From CAVSKL01 sp963728475 [NCBI: Candidatus Eiseniibacteriota bacterium] (GTDB lineage Bacteria > Eisenbacteria > RBG-16-71-46 > JABDJR01): DNA of 64,000 bases. Under the pieces are notes generated by a model, which was given only the letters and a program-made list of their open reading frames with translations, made no database searches and was not told where the DNA came from. Positions within the stretch are counted from its first letter, which is position 1, and every line of letters starts with the position of its first letter. Shown piece after piece: positions 54,029-62,185 of the stretch. The stretch spans positions 620,001 through 684,000 of the forward strand of contig CAVSKL010000002.1 in NCBI GenBank assembly GCA_963728475.1. Direction: 5' to 3'. The translations under genes were made by a program, and so were the position numbers.

Positions 54029-54116
54029 GCCGCCCTCCGTGCCCGGGATCCGGTCCCGGGCGGCTCACCCCCGCCGCCGCCGCCGTCGAAAGAGGGAACG
54101 GCGCGGCCTCGGCGTC

Positions 54117-54132
54117 TGCAGGATATCCTGCA
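54117..54132. promoter_or_regulatory. Perfect 16-base palindrome, likely operator
   Basis: TGCAGGATATCCTGCA is its own reverse complement and lies in the divergent uspA/lon control region. Its symmetry and AT centre are typical of a dimeric repressor or activator site. The regulator is unknown. Confidence 0.5.
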
Positions 54133-54239
54133 ACCGGGCGCTTGGCCGCCGCAAGATGGTGCTTGTCCTTCCCGCCGCCGTTCCGATCGCCGGCATCCGT
54201 GACCGGCGGATCCCGGAGCCCGCGACCGGTCCCGGTCGG

Positions 54240-54268
54240 GTGCCAACTCTCCTTCGGTGGTCTATGCT
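54240..54268 (+). promoter_or_regulatory. Possible promoter of the Lon-like protease gene
   Basis: GTGCCA (54240-54245), 17 bases, TATGCT (54263-54268). A second box, TATCAT, lies at 54304-54309 without a -35. Confidence 0.42.
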
Positions 54269-54371
54269 GTGCGACGAACCGGACCGGACGCCGGCTGCAC
54301 GAGTATCATGCGCCGCGAACGTCCACAACCCCGGAAGGCTCCGGGCGCTGGTTCGGGGCGGGAGGACGAGG

Positions 54372-56816
54372 ATGAATTCGGTCGATCGCCTGCGGGTGCC
54401 CGCGGAGCAGCTCCGCTGGTCGCTGGACGCCTCCGAGCTGGGCTTCGAGACCACCCGCGAGGTGGCCGCCTGCGCCACCACCCCCGGGCAGCACCGGGCG
54501 GTGCGCGCGCTGGAGCTGGGGCTCTCGCTCCGCGGGCACGGCTACAACGTCTACGTGGCCGGCGACCCCGGCACCAATCGCACCGAGACGGTGCGCCACC
54601 TGCTCGACCACTTCGAGGATCCCGGCTTCCTCCCCGAGGATCTGTGCTACGTGCAGAACTTCCGGGATCCCGACCAGCCCTGCCTCCTCCGGTTCCCGGC
54701 CGGCCGGGGCCGCCGGTTCCGCTCGGCCATGGGCGAGATCGTGGACCGGCTGCGGGACGGCATCCCGCGCATCTTCCAGAGCGAGGTGTACGCCAAGCGC
54801 CGCCGCGCCCGCATGAAGCGGTTCTCCTCCCGAATGGAGGAACTGGCGGCGCCGCTCAAGACCAAGGCGGAGCCGGTCGGCCTGGTGCTGGTCCAGGTCG
54901 AGATGGGCGACCACGCCGAGGCCGAACTTTTGCCGCTGGTGGACGGGGAGCCGGTGGCGTTCGAGGACCTCGAGACCAAGGTCGAGGAGCATGAGTTCGA
55001 GCGTTCGGACCTGGAACGGCTCCTCGCCGCCCGCGCCGATCTCGCCGGCAACCTGCGCACCTTCAGCGAAGCGGCCAACCGTTTGGTCCGTGAGGCGGAG
55101 ACCGACCTCCGCGATCTCGACCGCCAGATGACCCGACCCTATCTGAACCTGGTGCTGAGCAACGTGTATCGCGAGTTCCAGGACGTGACCGGGGTGGTGG
55201 AGTACCTGCGCGAGGTGGAGGCGTGGCTGGAGGCCCGGATGGCGCTGTTCCGGGCCGGGGACGACGAGGAGGGGGACGAGGAGGCGGAGGGGATCGACCC
55301 CGAGGAGGCGCTGCGCCCGCTCATGGTCAACCTGATCCTGGACAACTCCGGGGAGCGCCGGCGCCCGGTGATCTACGAGAACAACCCCAGCGTGGCGAAC
55401 CTGCGGGGTTCGGTGGACCGGGAGGTCCGCTCCAACGGGATGGTGGTCTCCGACTTCACCCACATCAAGGCGGGTTCGCTCATCCGGGCCCACGGGGGGT
55501 TCCTGGTCCTCCACGTGGACGACTTCGACTCCGAGGGGCGGGCGTGGGGGGTGATCAAGCGGGCGCTGCGCACCGGACAGATCCAGATCGAATCCGAGGA
55601 CGGCAACATGGGCCCGGTGCCGCGGGCCCTCCGTCCCGCGCCGGCGGCGGTGGACGTGAAGGTGATCCTGATCGGCACCACCGACCTCTACCACGACCTC
55701 CTCGACGTGGACCCCGACTTTCCCAAGCTGTTCAAGGTCAAGGCGGAGTTCGACACCGAGATGGAGCTGGGGCTCCAGGCCATGACCGAGTACGCCTGCA
55801 TGGTGCGCGCGGTGTGCGACGAGGACCTCCTCCCCCCCATGACCGCGAGCGGGGTGGCGGCGGTGGTGGAGTTCGGAGTGCGGCTGGCCGGGCACCGGAG
55901 CCGGATCACCACCCGCTTCACCCAGGTCTCGGACCTGGTGCGCGAAGCCGCCTACTGGGCGGCGCGGCGGAGGCGGACGATGGTGGACGCCGAGGACGTG
56001 TTCCAGGCGGTGGAGGAGCGCCGCACCCGGGTCAACCTGGCCGAGGAGAAGACCCAGCGCCTCATCCGCGAGGGGGTCATCCTCATCGATACCGAGGGGG
56101 CCACCGTGGGCCAGGTGAACGGGCTGGCCGTGCTCGACGTGGGCGACCACCGCTTCGGCCGCCCCACCCGCATCACCGCCAGCGTGGCTGCGGGGACGAG
56201 CGGGGTGGTCAACATCGAGCGCATGGCCGCGCTCTCCGGCCGCTATCACGACAAGGGGGTGCTCATCCTCAACGGGTACCTCCTCCAGACCTTCGCCCCC
56301 GACGCGCCCCTGGCCATGACCGCGGGCATCACCCTGGAACAGTCCTACGACGAGGTCGACGGGGACAGCGCCTCCACCGCCGAAATCTTCGCGCTCCTCT
56401 CGGCGCTGGCCCGGACGCCGCTGCGCCAGGATCTGGCCGTGACCGGGTCCATGAACCAGAAGGGACAGGTGCAGGCGGTGGGCGGGGTGAACGAGAAGAT
56501 CGAGGGGTTCTTCGACCTCTGCGCGGCCCGGGGGCTGACCGGGAGCCAGGGGGTGGTCCTCCCCGCCCCGAACCTCCCCCACCTCATGCTGCGCCCCGCG
56601 GTGGTGCAGGCGGTGAGGGACCGCCGGTTCCACATCTTCGCGATCTCGCGGGTGGAGGAGGGGATCGAGCTCCTGACCGGCCTTCCCGCCGGGGAGCGCG
56701 CCGCGGACGGGGTCTTCCCCGCCGACACGCTGTTCGGCCGGGTCCAGACCCGGCTGGGCGAGCTCTCGCGGGTGGCCCGGGACTTCCTCCCCTGGCGCGA
56801 CCCGGGCATGGCCTGA
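54372..56816 (+). CDS. Lon-like ATP-dependent protease (AAA_32/LonB-YcbZ type)
   Basis: The 814-residue product lacks the classical Lon N-domain. The nucleotide loop reads YVAGDPGTNRTETVRHLLDH, with Asn where Gly is usual. A long helical insert follows, then GTTDLYHDLLDVDPDFPKLF and VSDLVREAAYWAARRRRTMV. The C-terminal Lon protease domain has EVDGDSASTAEIFALLSALA (catalytic Ser) and GQVQAVGGVNEKIEGFFDLC (catalytic Lys). It degrades damaged or regulatory proteins. ATG 54372 has GGAGGACGAGG just upstream. Divergence from uspA suggests stress control. Confidence 0.88.
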   Translation: MNSVDRLRVPAEQLRWSLDASELGFETTREVAACATTPGQHRAVRALELGLSLRGHGYNVYVAGDPGTNRTETVRHLLDHFEDPGFLPEDLCYVQNFRDPDQPCLLRFPAGRGRRFRSAMGEIVDRLRDGIPRIFQSEVYAKRRRARMKRFSSRMEELAAPLKTKAEPVGLVLVQVEMGDHAEAELLPLVDGEPVAFEDLETKVEEHEFERSDLERLLAARADLAGNLRTFSEAANRLVREAETDLRDLDRQMTRPYLNLVLSNVYREFQDVTGVVEYLREVEAWLEARMALFRAGDDEEGDEEAEGIDPEEALRPLMVNLILDNSGERRRPVIYENNPSVANLRGSVDREVRSNGMVVSDFTHIKAGSLIRAHGGFLVLHVDDFDSEGRAWGVIKRALRTGQIQIESEDGNMGPVPRALRPAPAAVDVKVILIGTTDLYHDLLDVDPDFPKLFKVKAEFDTEMELGLQAMTEYACMVRAVCDEDLLPPMTASGVAAVVEFGVRLAGHRSRITTRFTQVSDLVREAAYWAARRRRTMVDAEDVFQAVEERRTRVNLAEEKTQRLIREGVILIDTEGATVGQVNGLAVLDVGDHRFGRPTRITASVAAGTSGVVNIERMAALSGRYHDKGVLILNGYLLQTFAPDAPLAMTAGITLEQSYDEVDGDSASTAEIFALLSALARTPLRQDLAVTGSMNQKGQVQAVGGVNEKIEGFFDLCAARGLTGSQGVVLPAPNLPHLMLRPAVVQAVRDRRFHIFAISRVEEGIELLTGLPAGERAADGVFPADTLFGRVQTRLGELSRVARDFLPWRDPGMA

Positions 56817-56841
56817 GCGGCCCCGGCGCCGGGCGCGGGTC

Positions 56842-59649
56842 CTACCAGGCCTGGGCCTCGGCCAGCACCGCCTTGGCCACCGGGTGGTCGGGGTCGTACT
56901 TGAGCGCCAGCCGGGCGAAGTAGGCCGCCTCCTCGGCGTCGCCCCGCTTCAGGTAGTAGCGCGCCATCCCCACCATCGACTCGACGCTCTTCAGGTCGAT
57001 CGTCCGCGCCCGCAGGAAGAGTTCGTAGGCGTCACGGTCCCGCCCCAGGAGCAGGTAGGCCTGACCGAGGAGCCCGTCCACGTCGGGGTCCAGCGGGAGC
57101 GAGCCCGCGGCGAAGGCCAGGGCCTGGGCGGCGGCGTCCCCGTTTCCGGCGTTGAGCTCCAGCCGCGCCAGCTCCACCGCCGCCGAGCCCGCCCCGTCGT
57201 CTTGCGAGAGCAGGGTGTGGTAGGCGAAGCGGGCGGAGGCGGTGTCCCCTTCCGCGGTGAAGATGTGCGCCCGCGCGACCAGGGCCGGCGAGGCGAGAGG
57301 GTAGACGGCCAGCGCCCGTCCATAGGCATCGAGCGCCCCCGCGGTGTCCGCGGCGGCCAGCCGCATCTCCCCCAGGGCGAGCCAGGCGGGGACGTCGCGG
57401 CTTCCCGCGGTCGCCGCCCGTTCCAGGTCCCTGCGGGCGTCCTCGGTCCGCCCATCCGCGCGCTCGGCCAGCCCGATGACCGCCTGGGCCCGGCCGTCCC
57501 CGGGCCGGAGCTTCAGCACCGCGCCGGCCGCCTCGATCGCCGGCCCGGCCTGCCCCTGCTGATATCGGGCCACCGCCAGCTTCTCCCACAGGTCCGCGTC
57601 CCCCGGCGCGTCCTGGGCCGCCGCCTCCAGGCGGCCGGTCCGCTCCCGGTCGGCGCGGGGCCACACCGGGAGCGCGGCCGCGACGGTGCGCACCCGGTCC
57701 AGGCAGCGCCCGGAAAACTCCGGGTAGCTCTCCCCGAGCACGTCGTGGACCGCTTCCGGGAGCTTCTTCCCGTCGCCGAATTCGCGGAGGAGCTTGGGCA
57801 CGGAGTCCCAGCCGTGGCGGTCGACGATGTCGTCGACGATGAGCGCCGCCTCGTGATAGGCCAGGAGCCGCTGATCGAACGACTTGGGCCGGGTGAAGGC
57901 GAGGGTGAGCGAGTCCACCGGGACCAGCTCCCCGTCCTCGTAGGCCGCGCGCAGGTTCTCGTCCCAGGTAAGGCCGCGCGGATACCCCTCGAGGTGCACG
58001 CTCAATCCCTCGGTGAACCAGAACGGGACCTTCATGCGGGTCATCCCGAGCGCCAGCACGTGGCCGTACTCGTGGCGCAGCACCTCCCGCCAGTTCGTCC
58101 CCCCGGTCAGCGTTCGCGGCGAATCCATGGCGATCACGTCCCCGAAACAGACCGCGGGAATCCCTTCCACCCAGGCGAATCCGGTGACCCGCGCGCTGAA
58201 CCAGTCGTGGGTGGGAAAGACCTCGACCACGGTGGGCACCTTGGGCTTCCACCCATGGAGCTTGGTGAGATCGTCGTAGATCCCGGCCAGCGCCGTCTCC
58301 ATCCGGGGAACGAGGAGGCTGTCGGTGTCGGCCTGGTAGCGGATGACGAAGTGGTCGGTGCGGGCGACGGCGAAGGTGTCCATCTTGTCCAGGAGCTGGA
58401 GCTGGTTGAACGCGCGGATGTTGTACTTGTCCCCGGCGAAACCTTTCTCCAGGTAGCCCCGGGCGTCCTTTTCGTTCCCCTCCCGCATGAGCAGGAGCCC
58501 GATGCCGTTGAGCGCCACCGCGTTTCCGGGGTCCCGGGCCAGCATCCGCCGGTACTGGGCGATCGCCTCGTCGTTGCGGCGCCCGTCCTCCAGGATCCCG
58601 GCCAGCCGGGAGAAGACCTCGAGATAGCCCGGATCCTGCTCGAGCACCTGCTTCACCGAACTCCGGTAGAGGGTGGAGTCCCCGGACACGTATCCGGCCG
58701 CGGCCAGCCAGGAGCGGGCGGCCCGGTCGGTGGGGTCGGCGGCCAGGACCGGCTCCAGGAACGCCCGCGCGCCGGCGGCGTCGTCCGCGACCAGGGCGAC
58801 CTGGGCCCGGACCGCCAGCGCCGACGCGTCGCCGGGGCGGAAGGAGAGCACCTCGCGCGCGGCTTCGTCGGCCCGGGTGAACTGGTGGTTGTCGGCGGCG
58901 AACCTCGCGGCCAGGAGCAGCACCTCCGGATCGTGGGGGGCGATCTGTCCCGCCGCCTGCACCTCGTCCCCGGCCAGCTTCGACTGGTACCGGGATTGGA
59001 AGAGATCGGCCAACGCGATCCGGGCGGGAAGGAAGCCGGTGCTGTCCTTGATCGCGGTCTGGAGCATGCGCGAGGCGTCCTGGTAGGCGCCGCGGTAGGC
59101 GGCGGCCCGGCCGAGCGCGGTGAGGTCGCCGGGATCGTACGAACGGGACGGATCGTACGCGTCCAGGACCCCCTGCATGACCTCCGAGGCCTCGTCGCGT
59201 TTCCCGGTCACGGTGAGGAGTTGCGCCCGCTCCACCGCCGCCGGCCACGACGCCCCGGCGACCGCGGCGAGGAGCTGCGCCCCATCCCCCGGCCGCCCCC
59301 GGGCGGCCAGGCCCCGGGCGCGAAGGATCGCCGCCCGCGCCCATCCCGGGTCGGCGGAGAGCGCCTTCTGCGCCTCCGCGTCGAGCTCGTCGTAGGCCCC
59401 GGTGTCGTAGAGGACCTCGAGATAGCCTTCCACCGCCCGCCGATGCCCGGGGCCGGTCGCCGCGGGGTCGTGGGCGAGTTCCTTCCACAGGGCCGCCGCC
59501 TGCGGCCAGTGCCCGGCGTCCTGGGCCTTCACCGCCGCCTCGAGGGTGGCGGCATCCGCGCGCGGAGCGCCCACCGCCGCCGCGCCGGCCAGGATCGCGG
59601 CGAGGACGCAACCCTCGAGAAACCTGCACCGGATGCGGGATCGGTTCAC
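56842..59649 (-). CDS. Exported TPR protein with peptidase MA-like (gluzincin) domain
   Basis: The 935-residue product starts GTG 59649, overlapping the upstream oxidase stop (GTGA), with a signal peptide (LEGCVLAAILAGAAAVGAPR). TPR repeats flank a metallopeptidase centre with LRHEYGHVLALGMTRMKVPF and WFTEGLSVHLEG. HEYGH and the downstream Glu are the gluzincin zinc ligands and catalytic base. Repeats such as AYRGAYQDASRMLQTAIKDS and YYLKRGDAEEAAYFARLALK fill the rest. It is probably periplasmic. Substrate unknown. Confidence 0.82.
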   Translation of the reverse strand: MNRSRIRCRFLEGCVLAAILAGAAAVGAPRADAATLEAAVKAQDAGHWPQAAALWKELAHDPAATGPGHRRAVEGYLEVLYDTGAYDELDAEAQKALSADPGWARAAILRARGLAARGRPGDGAQLLAAVAGASWPAAVERAQLLTVTGKRDEASEVMQGVLDAYDPSRSYDPGDLTALGRAAAYRGAYQDASRMLQTAIKDSTGFLPARIALADLFQSRYQSKLAGDEVQAAGQIAPHDPEVLLLAARFAADNHQFTRADEAAREVLSFRPGDASALAVRAQVALVADDAAGARAFLEPVLAADPTDRAARSWLAAAGYVSGDSTLYRSSVKQVLEQDPGYLEVFSRLAGILEDGRRNDEAIAQYRRMLARDPGNAVALNGIGLLLMREGNEKDARGYLEKGFAGDKYNIRAFNQLQLLDKMDTFAVARTDHFVIRYQADTDSLLVPRMETALAGIYDDLTKLHGWKPKVPTVVEVFPTHDWFSARVTGFAWVEGIPAVCFGDVIAMDSPRTLTGGTNWREVLRHEYGHVLALGMTRMKVPFWFTEGLSVHLEGYPRGLTWDENLRAAYEDGELVPVDSLTLAFTRPKSFDQRLLAYHEAALIVDDIVDRHGWDSVPKLLREFGDGKKLPEAVHDVLGESYPEFSGRCLDRVRTVAAALPVWPRADRERTGRLEAAAQDAPGDADLWEKLAVARYQQGQAGPAIEAAGAVLKLRPGDGRAQAVIGLAERADGRTEDARRDLERAATAGSRDVPAWLALGEMRLAAADTAGALDAYGRALAVYPLASPALVARAHIFTAEGDTASARFAYHTLLSQDDGAGSAAVELARLELNAGNGDAAAQALAFAAGSLPLDPDVDGLLGQAYLLLGRDRDAYELFLRARTIDLKSVESMVGMARYYLKRGDAEEAAYFARLALKYDPDHPVAKAVLAEAQAW

Positions 59650-61133
59650 GCGGCCTCCGTGTCGAACAGGGTGCCCCGGCCGAGGATCCACGCCGGGTCC
59701 CAACGTCGTTTGATCGCGCGCATCGCGCGGATGCGCGCCTGGGGATACTGGACCGCGAGGAGGTCGCGCTTGAGCTTCCCCAGCCCGTGCTCCCCCGCCA
59801 CCCCGCCGCCGGCCGCCACCGCCTCGCGGCACATGGCCGCGGCCAGCTTCCGCGCCCGGGCGAGTTCGCCCGCGTCCCGGGGCAGGAAGTTCACATGAGG
59901 GTGCCCGTTTCCGATGTGGCCGAACATCACCGTGCGAAGCCCCGCCCCGGCGATCCGCTGCCGCCATCCCTCCAGGAAGTCGGGGAGGCCCGGATACGGC
60001 ACCCACCAGTCGGTACCGAGCTTCCCCCCGCCCGCTTCCCGGAACCGGGCGACCTCCTCGTTCACGGTGGCGGGAACCCGGTGGCGGAAGGACCGGAGGC
60101 GGGCGCGGCCGGGAACGTCGTCCACCACCAGCGCCGCGTCCAGGAGCTCCGCCCCCCCGGTCCCGGCCAGGGCCGACTCGATCAGGGAGAGCCACGCCTC
60201 CAGGTAGCGCTCCCGCTCGTGTTCGTCCCGGTATTCCTGCTTGAATTCGATGGCGGCGCCGGCGGCGGCGGGGCGGACGATCCCCTCCGGGTTCTCCCCC
60301 ACCAGGTCGAAGGCGGCGGCGTCCACCAGCTCCAGGGCCCGGGGGCGCACCGAATCCGCTCTCCGCGCCGCCACCGTGAACCGCAACGCCGCCAACAGCG
60401 ACGGGAAGAAGGCCAGCCCGGCGAAGTGCGGCGGGGGGAGCGGCACCACGTCCACCGTGACCCCGGTGATCGCGGCCAGGGTTCCCTCGCTCCCGATCAC
60501 CAGGTCGATCTCCTCCCGGGCGTCGAAATAGCCCGCAGTCGCCTTCTCCTCCGCGGGTGGATCCCCGGGCGCGCGCCGGAGCCGGCGCGGGGCGCCGTCC
60601 GCGCCGACCACGGCGAGGGCGCGCACCCAGCGACGGGTGGGGCCGTAAAGCAGGGTGTCCTCGCCGGTCGCGTTGGTAGCCACGGTGGCCCCCAGCCGCG
60701 CCTCGTCCCGGCTGGTGGGATCGGGCGGGTAGGCCCAGCCCTCCGCGGCCAGCGCCCGCTGGAAGTCGCCCAGGAACATGCCGGGACCGGCGGTGGCGGT
60801 CATCCCCCCGGTCTCCGGATCCCGCCCGAGGTCGAGCAGGCCGTCGAGCCGCTCGGTGGCGAGGAGGATCCCCTCCTCGGCCACGCTGCTCCCGGTGAGG
60901 CTGGTCTGGCCGCCGGCGAAGGTGACGGGGATGCGATGGGCGTGGGCGTGGGCGAGAAGGGCGGACACCTCGGCCGCGGAGTCGGGACGGGCCACCCCGT
61001 CGGGATCGCCCTCCATCACCGCGTCGCCGCGGTAGCCCTCGTAGCCCGGATCGCCGGGCGCGAGCAGCGTCCCCGCCGCGAACAGCGGCCGCAACGCATC
61101 GCGGTTCCACCCCTGCCCTTTGGACTCGCTCAT
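59646..61133 (-). CDS. FAD-binding oxidase of the GlcD/D-lactate dehydrogenase family
   Basis: The 495-residue product has a PCMH/FAD_binding_4 domain (VTFAGGQTSLTGSSVAEEGI, RLGATVATNATGEDTLLYG, LVIGSEGTLAAITGV) and a C-terminal FAD-oxidase domain (MFGHIGNGHPHVNFLPRD, VAGEHGLGKLKRDLLA). It oxidises a 2-hydroxy acid such as D-lactate or glycolate. No GlcE or GlcF partner is nearby, so a stand-alone enzyme is likely. The start ATG 61133 is only 10 bases after a TACAAT box. Confidence 0.88.
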   Translation of the reverse strand: MSESKGQGWNRDALRPLFAAGTLLAPGDPGYEGYRGDAVMEGDPDGVARPDSAAEVSALLAHAHAHRIPVTFAGGQTSLTGSSVAEEGILLATERLDGLLDLGRDPETGGMTATAGPGMFLGDFQRALAAEGWAYPPDPTSRDEARLGATVATNATGEDTLLYGPTRRWVRALAVVGADGAPRRLRRAPGDPPAEEKATAGYFDAREEIDLVIGSEGTLAAITGVTVDVVPLPPPHFAGLAFFPSLLAALRFTVAARRADSVRPRALELVDAAAFDLVGENPEGIVRPAAAGAAIEFKQEYRDEHERERYLEAWLSLIESALAGTGGAELLDAALVVDDVPGRARLRSFRHRVPATVNEEVARFREAGGGKLGTDWWVPYPGLPDFLEGWRQRIAGAGLRTVMFGHIGNGHPHVNFLPRDAGELARARKLAAAMCREAVAAGGGVAGEHGLGKLKRDLLAVQYPQARIRAMRAIKRRWDPAWILGRGTLFDTEAA

Positions 61134-61143
61134 GGTGCGGGCG

Positions 61144-61152
61144 ATTGTAGCA
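61144..61152 (-). promoter_or_regulatory. Extended -10 element for the FAD oxidase
   Basis: TGCTACAAT on the minus strand, 10 bases before the ATG, so the leader would be about 3 bases. Confidence 0.45.
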
Positions 61153-61188
61153 GTAGCCGGAGGGACGGGAACCGGGGCCGGCCGGAGG

Positions 61189-62133
61189 TCATTGCTCCCG
61201 GATGCCGTACTTCTTCTCGAAGGCCAGCACCATGTCGTCCAGCCGCGAGTCGCCGCGCTGCTCCCGCCGGAGATCGATCAGCCGGTAGTCCACCGCGGTC
61301 AGGCTGTCGGGGCCCTGGTAGCGAAGCTCGAGCTGCGCCACCGCGCGCGAGCTGGGGCCGGCCCGGAGCACGTAGGTCCCGTCGATCATCGAGACCCCGT
61401 GGGCGGCGGGAGGCCGGTGCCCCTGCACCAGCACGGTGGCGCCAGGCACCGCATCCAGCCACTCCTCGACCTCGTCGGTGTCCCCGTGGCCCAGCACCAC
61501 CACGAAATCGGCCTTGCCCCGGAGGCCGGCCATCACCGGGGTCAGCGCCTGGATGGGATCCGTCACCAGCAGGCTGTCGGGACTCCGGTCGATGGCCCCG
61601 GGAAGGGTGTAGTAGAGAAGCGGATCCACGTACCCGGTCACCGCGATCCGGCGTCCGTCCCGGTCCAGCCAGCGAACCGGGGGGATCCGCGACCGGAGGC
61701 CGGGGGGAACCCGCACGTTGGCGCACACCAGCGGCAGCCGGCCGGCGGCGCGGGCCAGGAACTCCGGGCCCAGCATCAGCTCGTCCTCGCCGAGGCCCAC
61801 CGCGTCGTAGTCCATGAGGTTCATGGCCTCGATCATCAGCGCCGCCCGCTCCTCGACCAGGCTGTCGCCGGGAGCGGGGACGAAGTCGCCGCCGTCCAGG
61901 ATCACCGAGGCGCGGTCGAGGGCCCGCGCCCGCTGATACACCCCGCTTCTGAGGGCCAGTCCCCCGACCGGCATGTGGTGTCAGGTGCAGGGTCGGAGCT
62001 CGCCCCGGCTGTCGGTCTGGGCGAGAAACGCGATGCTCCAGGAGGCGTCGTCGCCGGCGGCGGAGCGGCCGGCGAACGGAGCGGCGGCGGCGCAAGCGAG
62101 CAAGAGGAGGGCCAGGGGGCGGAGTCGGTTCAT
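61189..62133 (-). CDS. Secreted metallophosphatase-like protein, candidate selenoprotein (in-frame TGA at codon 51)
   Basis: ATG 62133 opens a signal peptide (NRLRPLALLLLACAAAAPFA). The frame then runs to FLAQTDSRGELRPCT, meets TGA (61983-61981), and continues without another stop as HHMPVGGLALRSGVYQRARA to residue 314. The downstream part is a 5'-nucleotidase/UshA-like metallophosphatase fold (ASVILDGGDF, DFVVVLGHGDTDEVEEWL, VLVQGHRPP). As I recall this family it carries PCGC followed by GGLARR; here PCT-TGA-HHMPVGGLALR puts the TGA exactly on the second Cys. A SECIS-like hairpin follows directly. A nonsense mutation or base error are the alternatives. No sel genes lie in the window. Confidence 0.72.
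61939..61983 (-). promoter_or_regulatory. Candidate bacterial SECIS element at the in-frame TGA
   Basis: Downstream of the TGA, GCCGGT (61972-61967) pairs with ACTGGC (61960-61955), one G-T pair, around loop CGGGGG. An outer CACC/GGTG stem (61980-61977 with 61942-61939) encloses it. The loop starts 15 bases after the TGA and has G as its second base, near what bacterial SECIS elements show. Confidence 0.5.
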
Positions 62134-62185
62134 GGAGCGCTGTCCTCGGTTTCGGAGCGGGGCCGGCGGGCCGGCCGCGAGCCTC

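Larger units (their letters stand above)
54029..54371. other. 343-base divergent control region between uspA-like and lon-like genes
   Basis: No gene seen. It contains a 16-base perfect palindrome (54117-54132) and two -10-like boxes facing the protease gene: TATGCT 54263-54268 and TATCAT 54304-54309. Confidence 0.5.

Noticed and set aside
61189-61974. A 261-residue cytosolic phosphatase starting at ATG 61974, just after the TGA
   Set aside because: It would lack the signal peptide and half of the conserved PC..GGLA motif, both encoded immediately upstream in the same frame.
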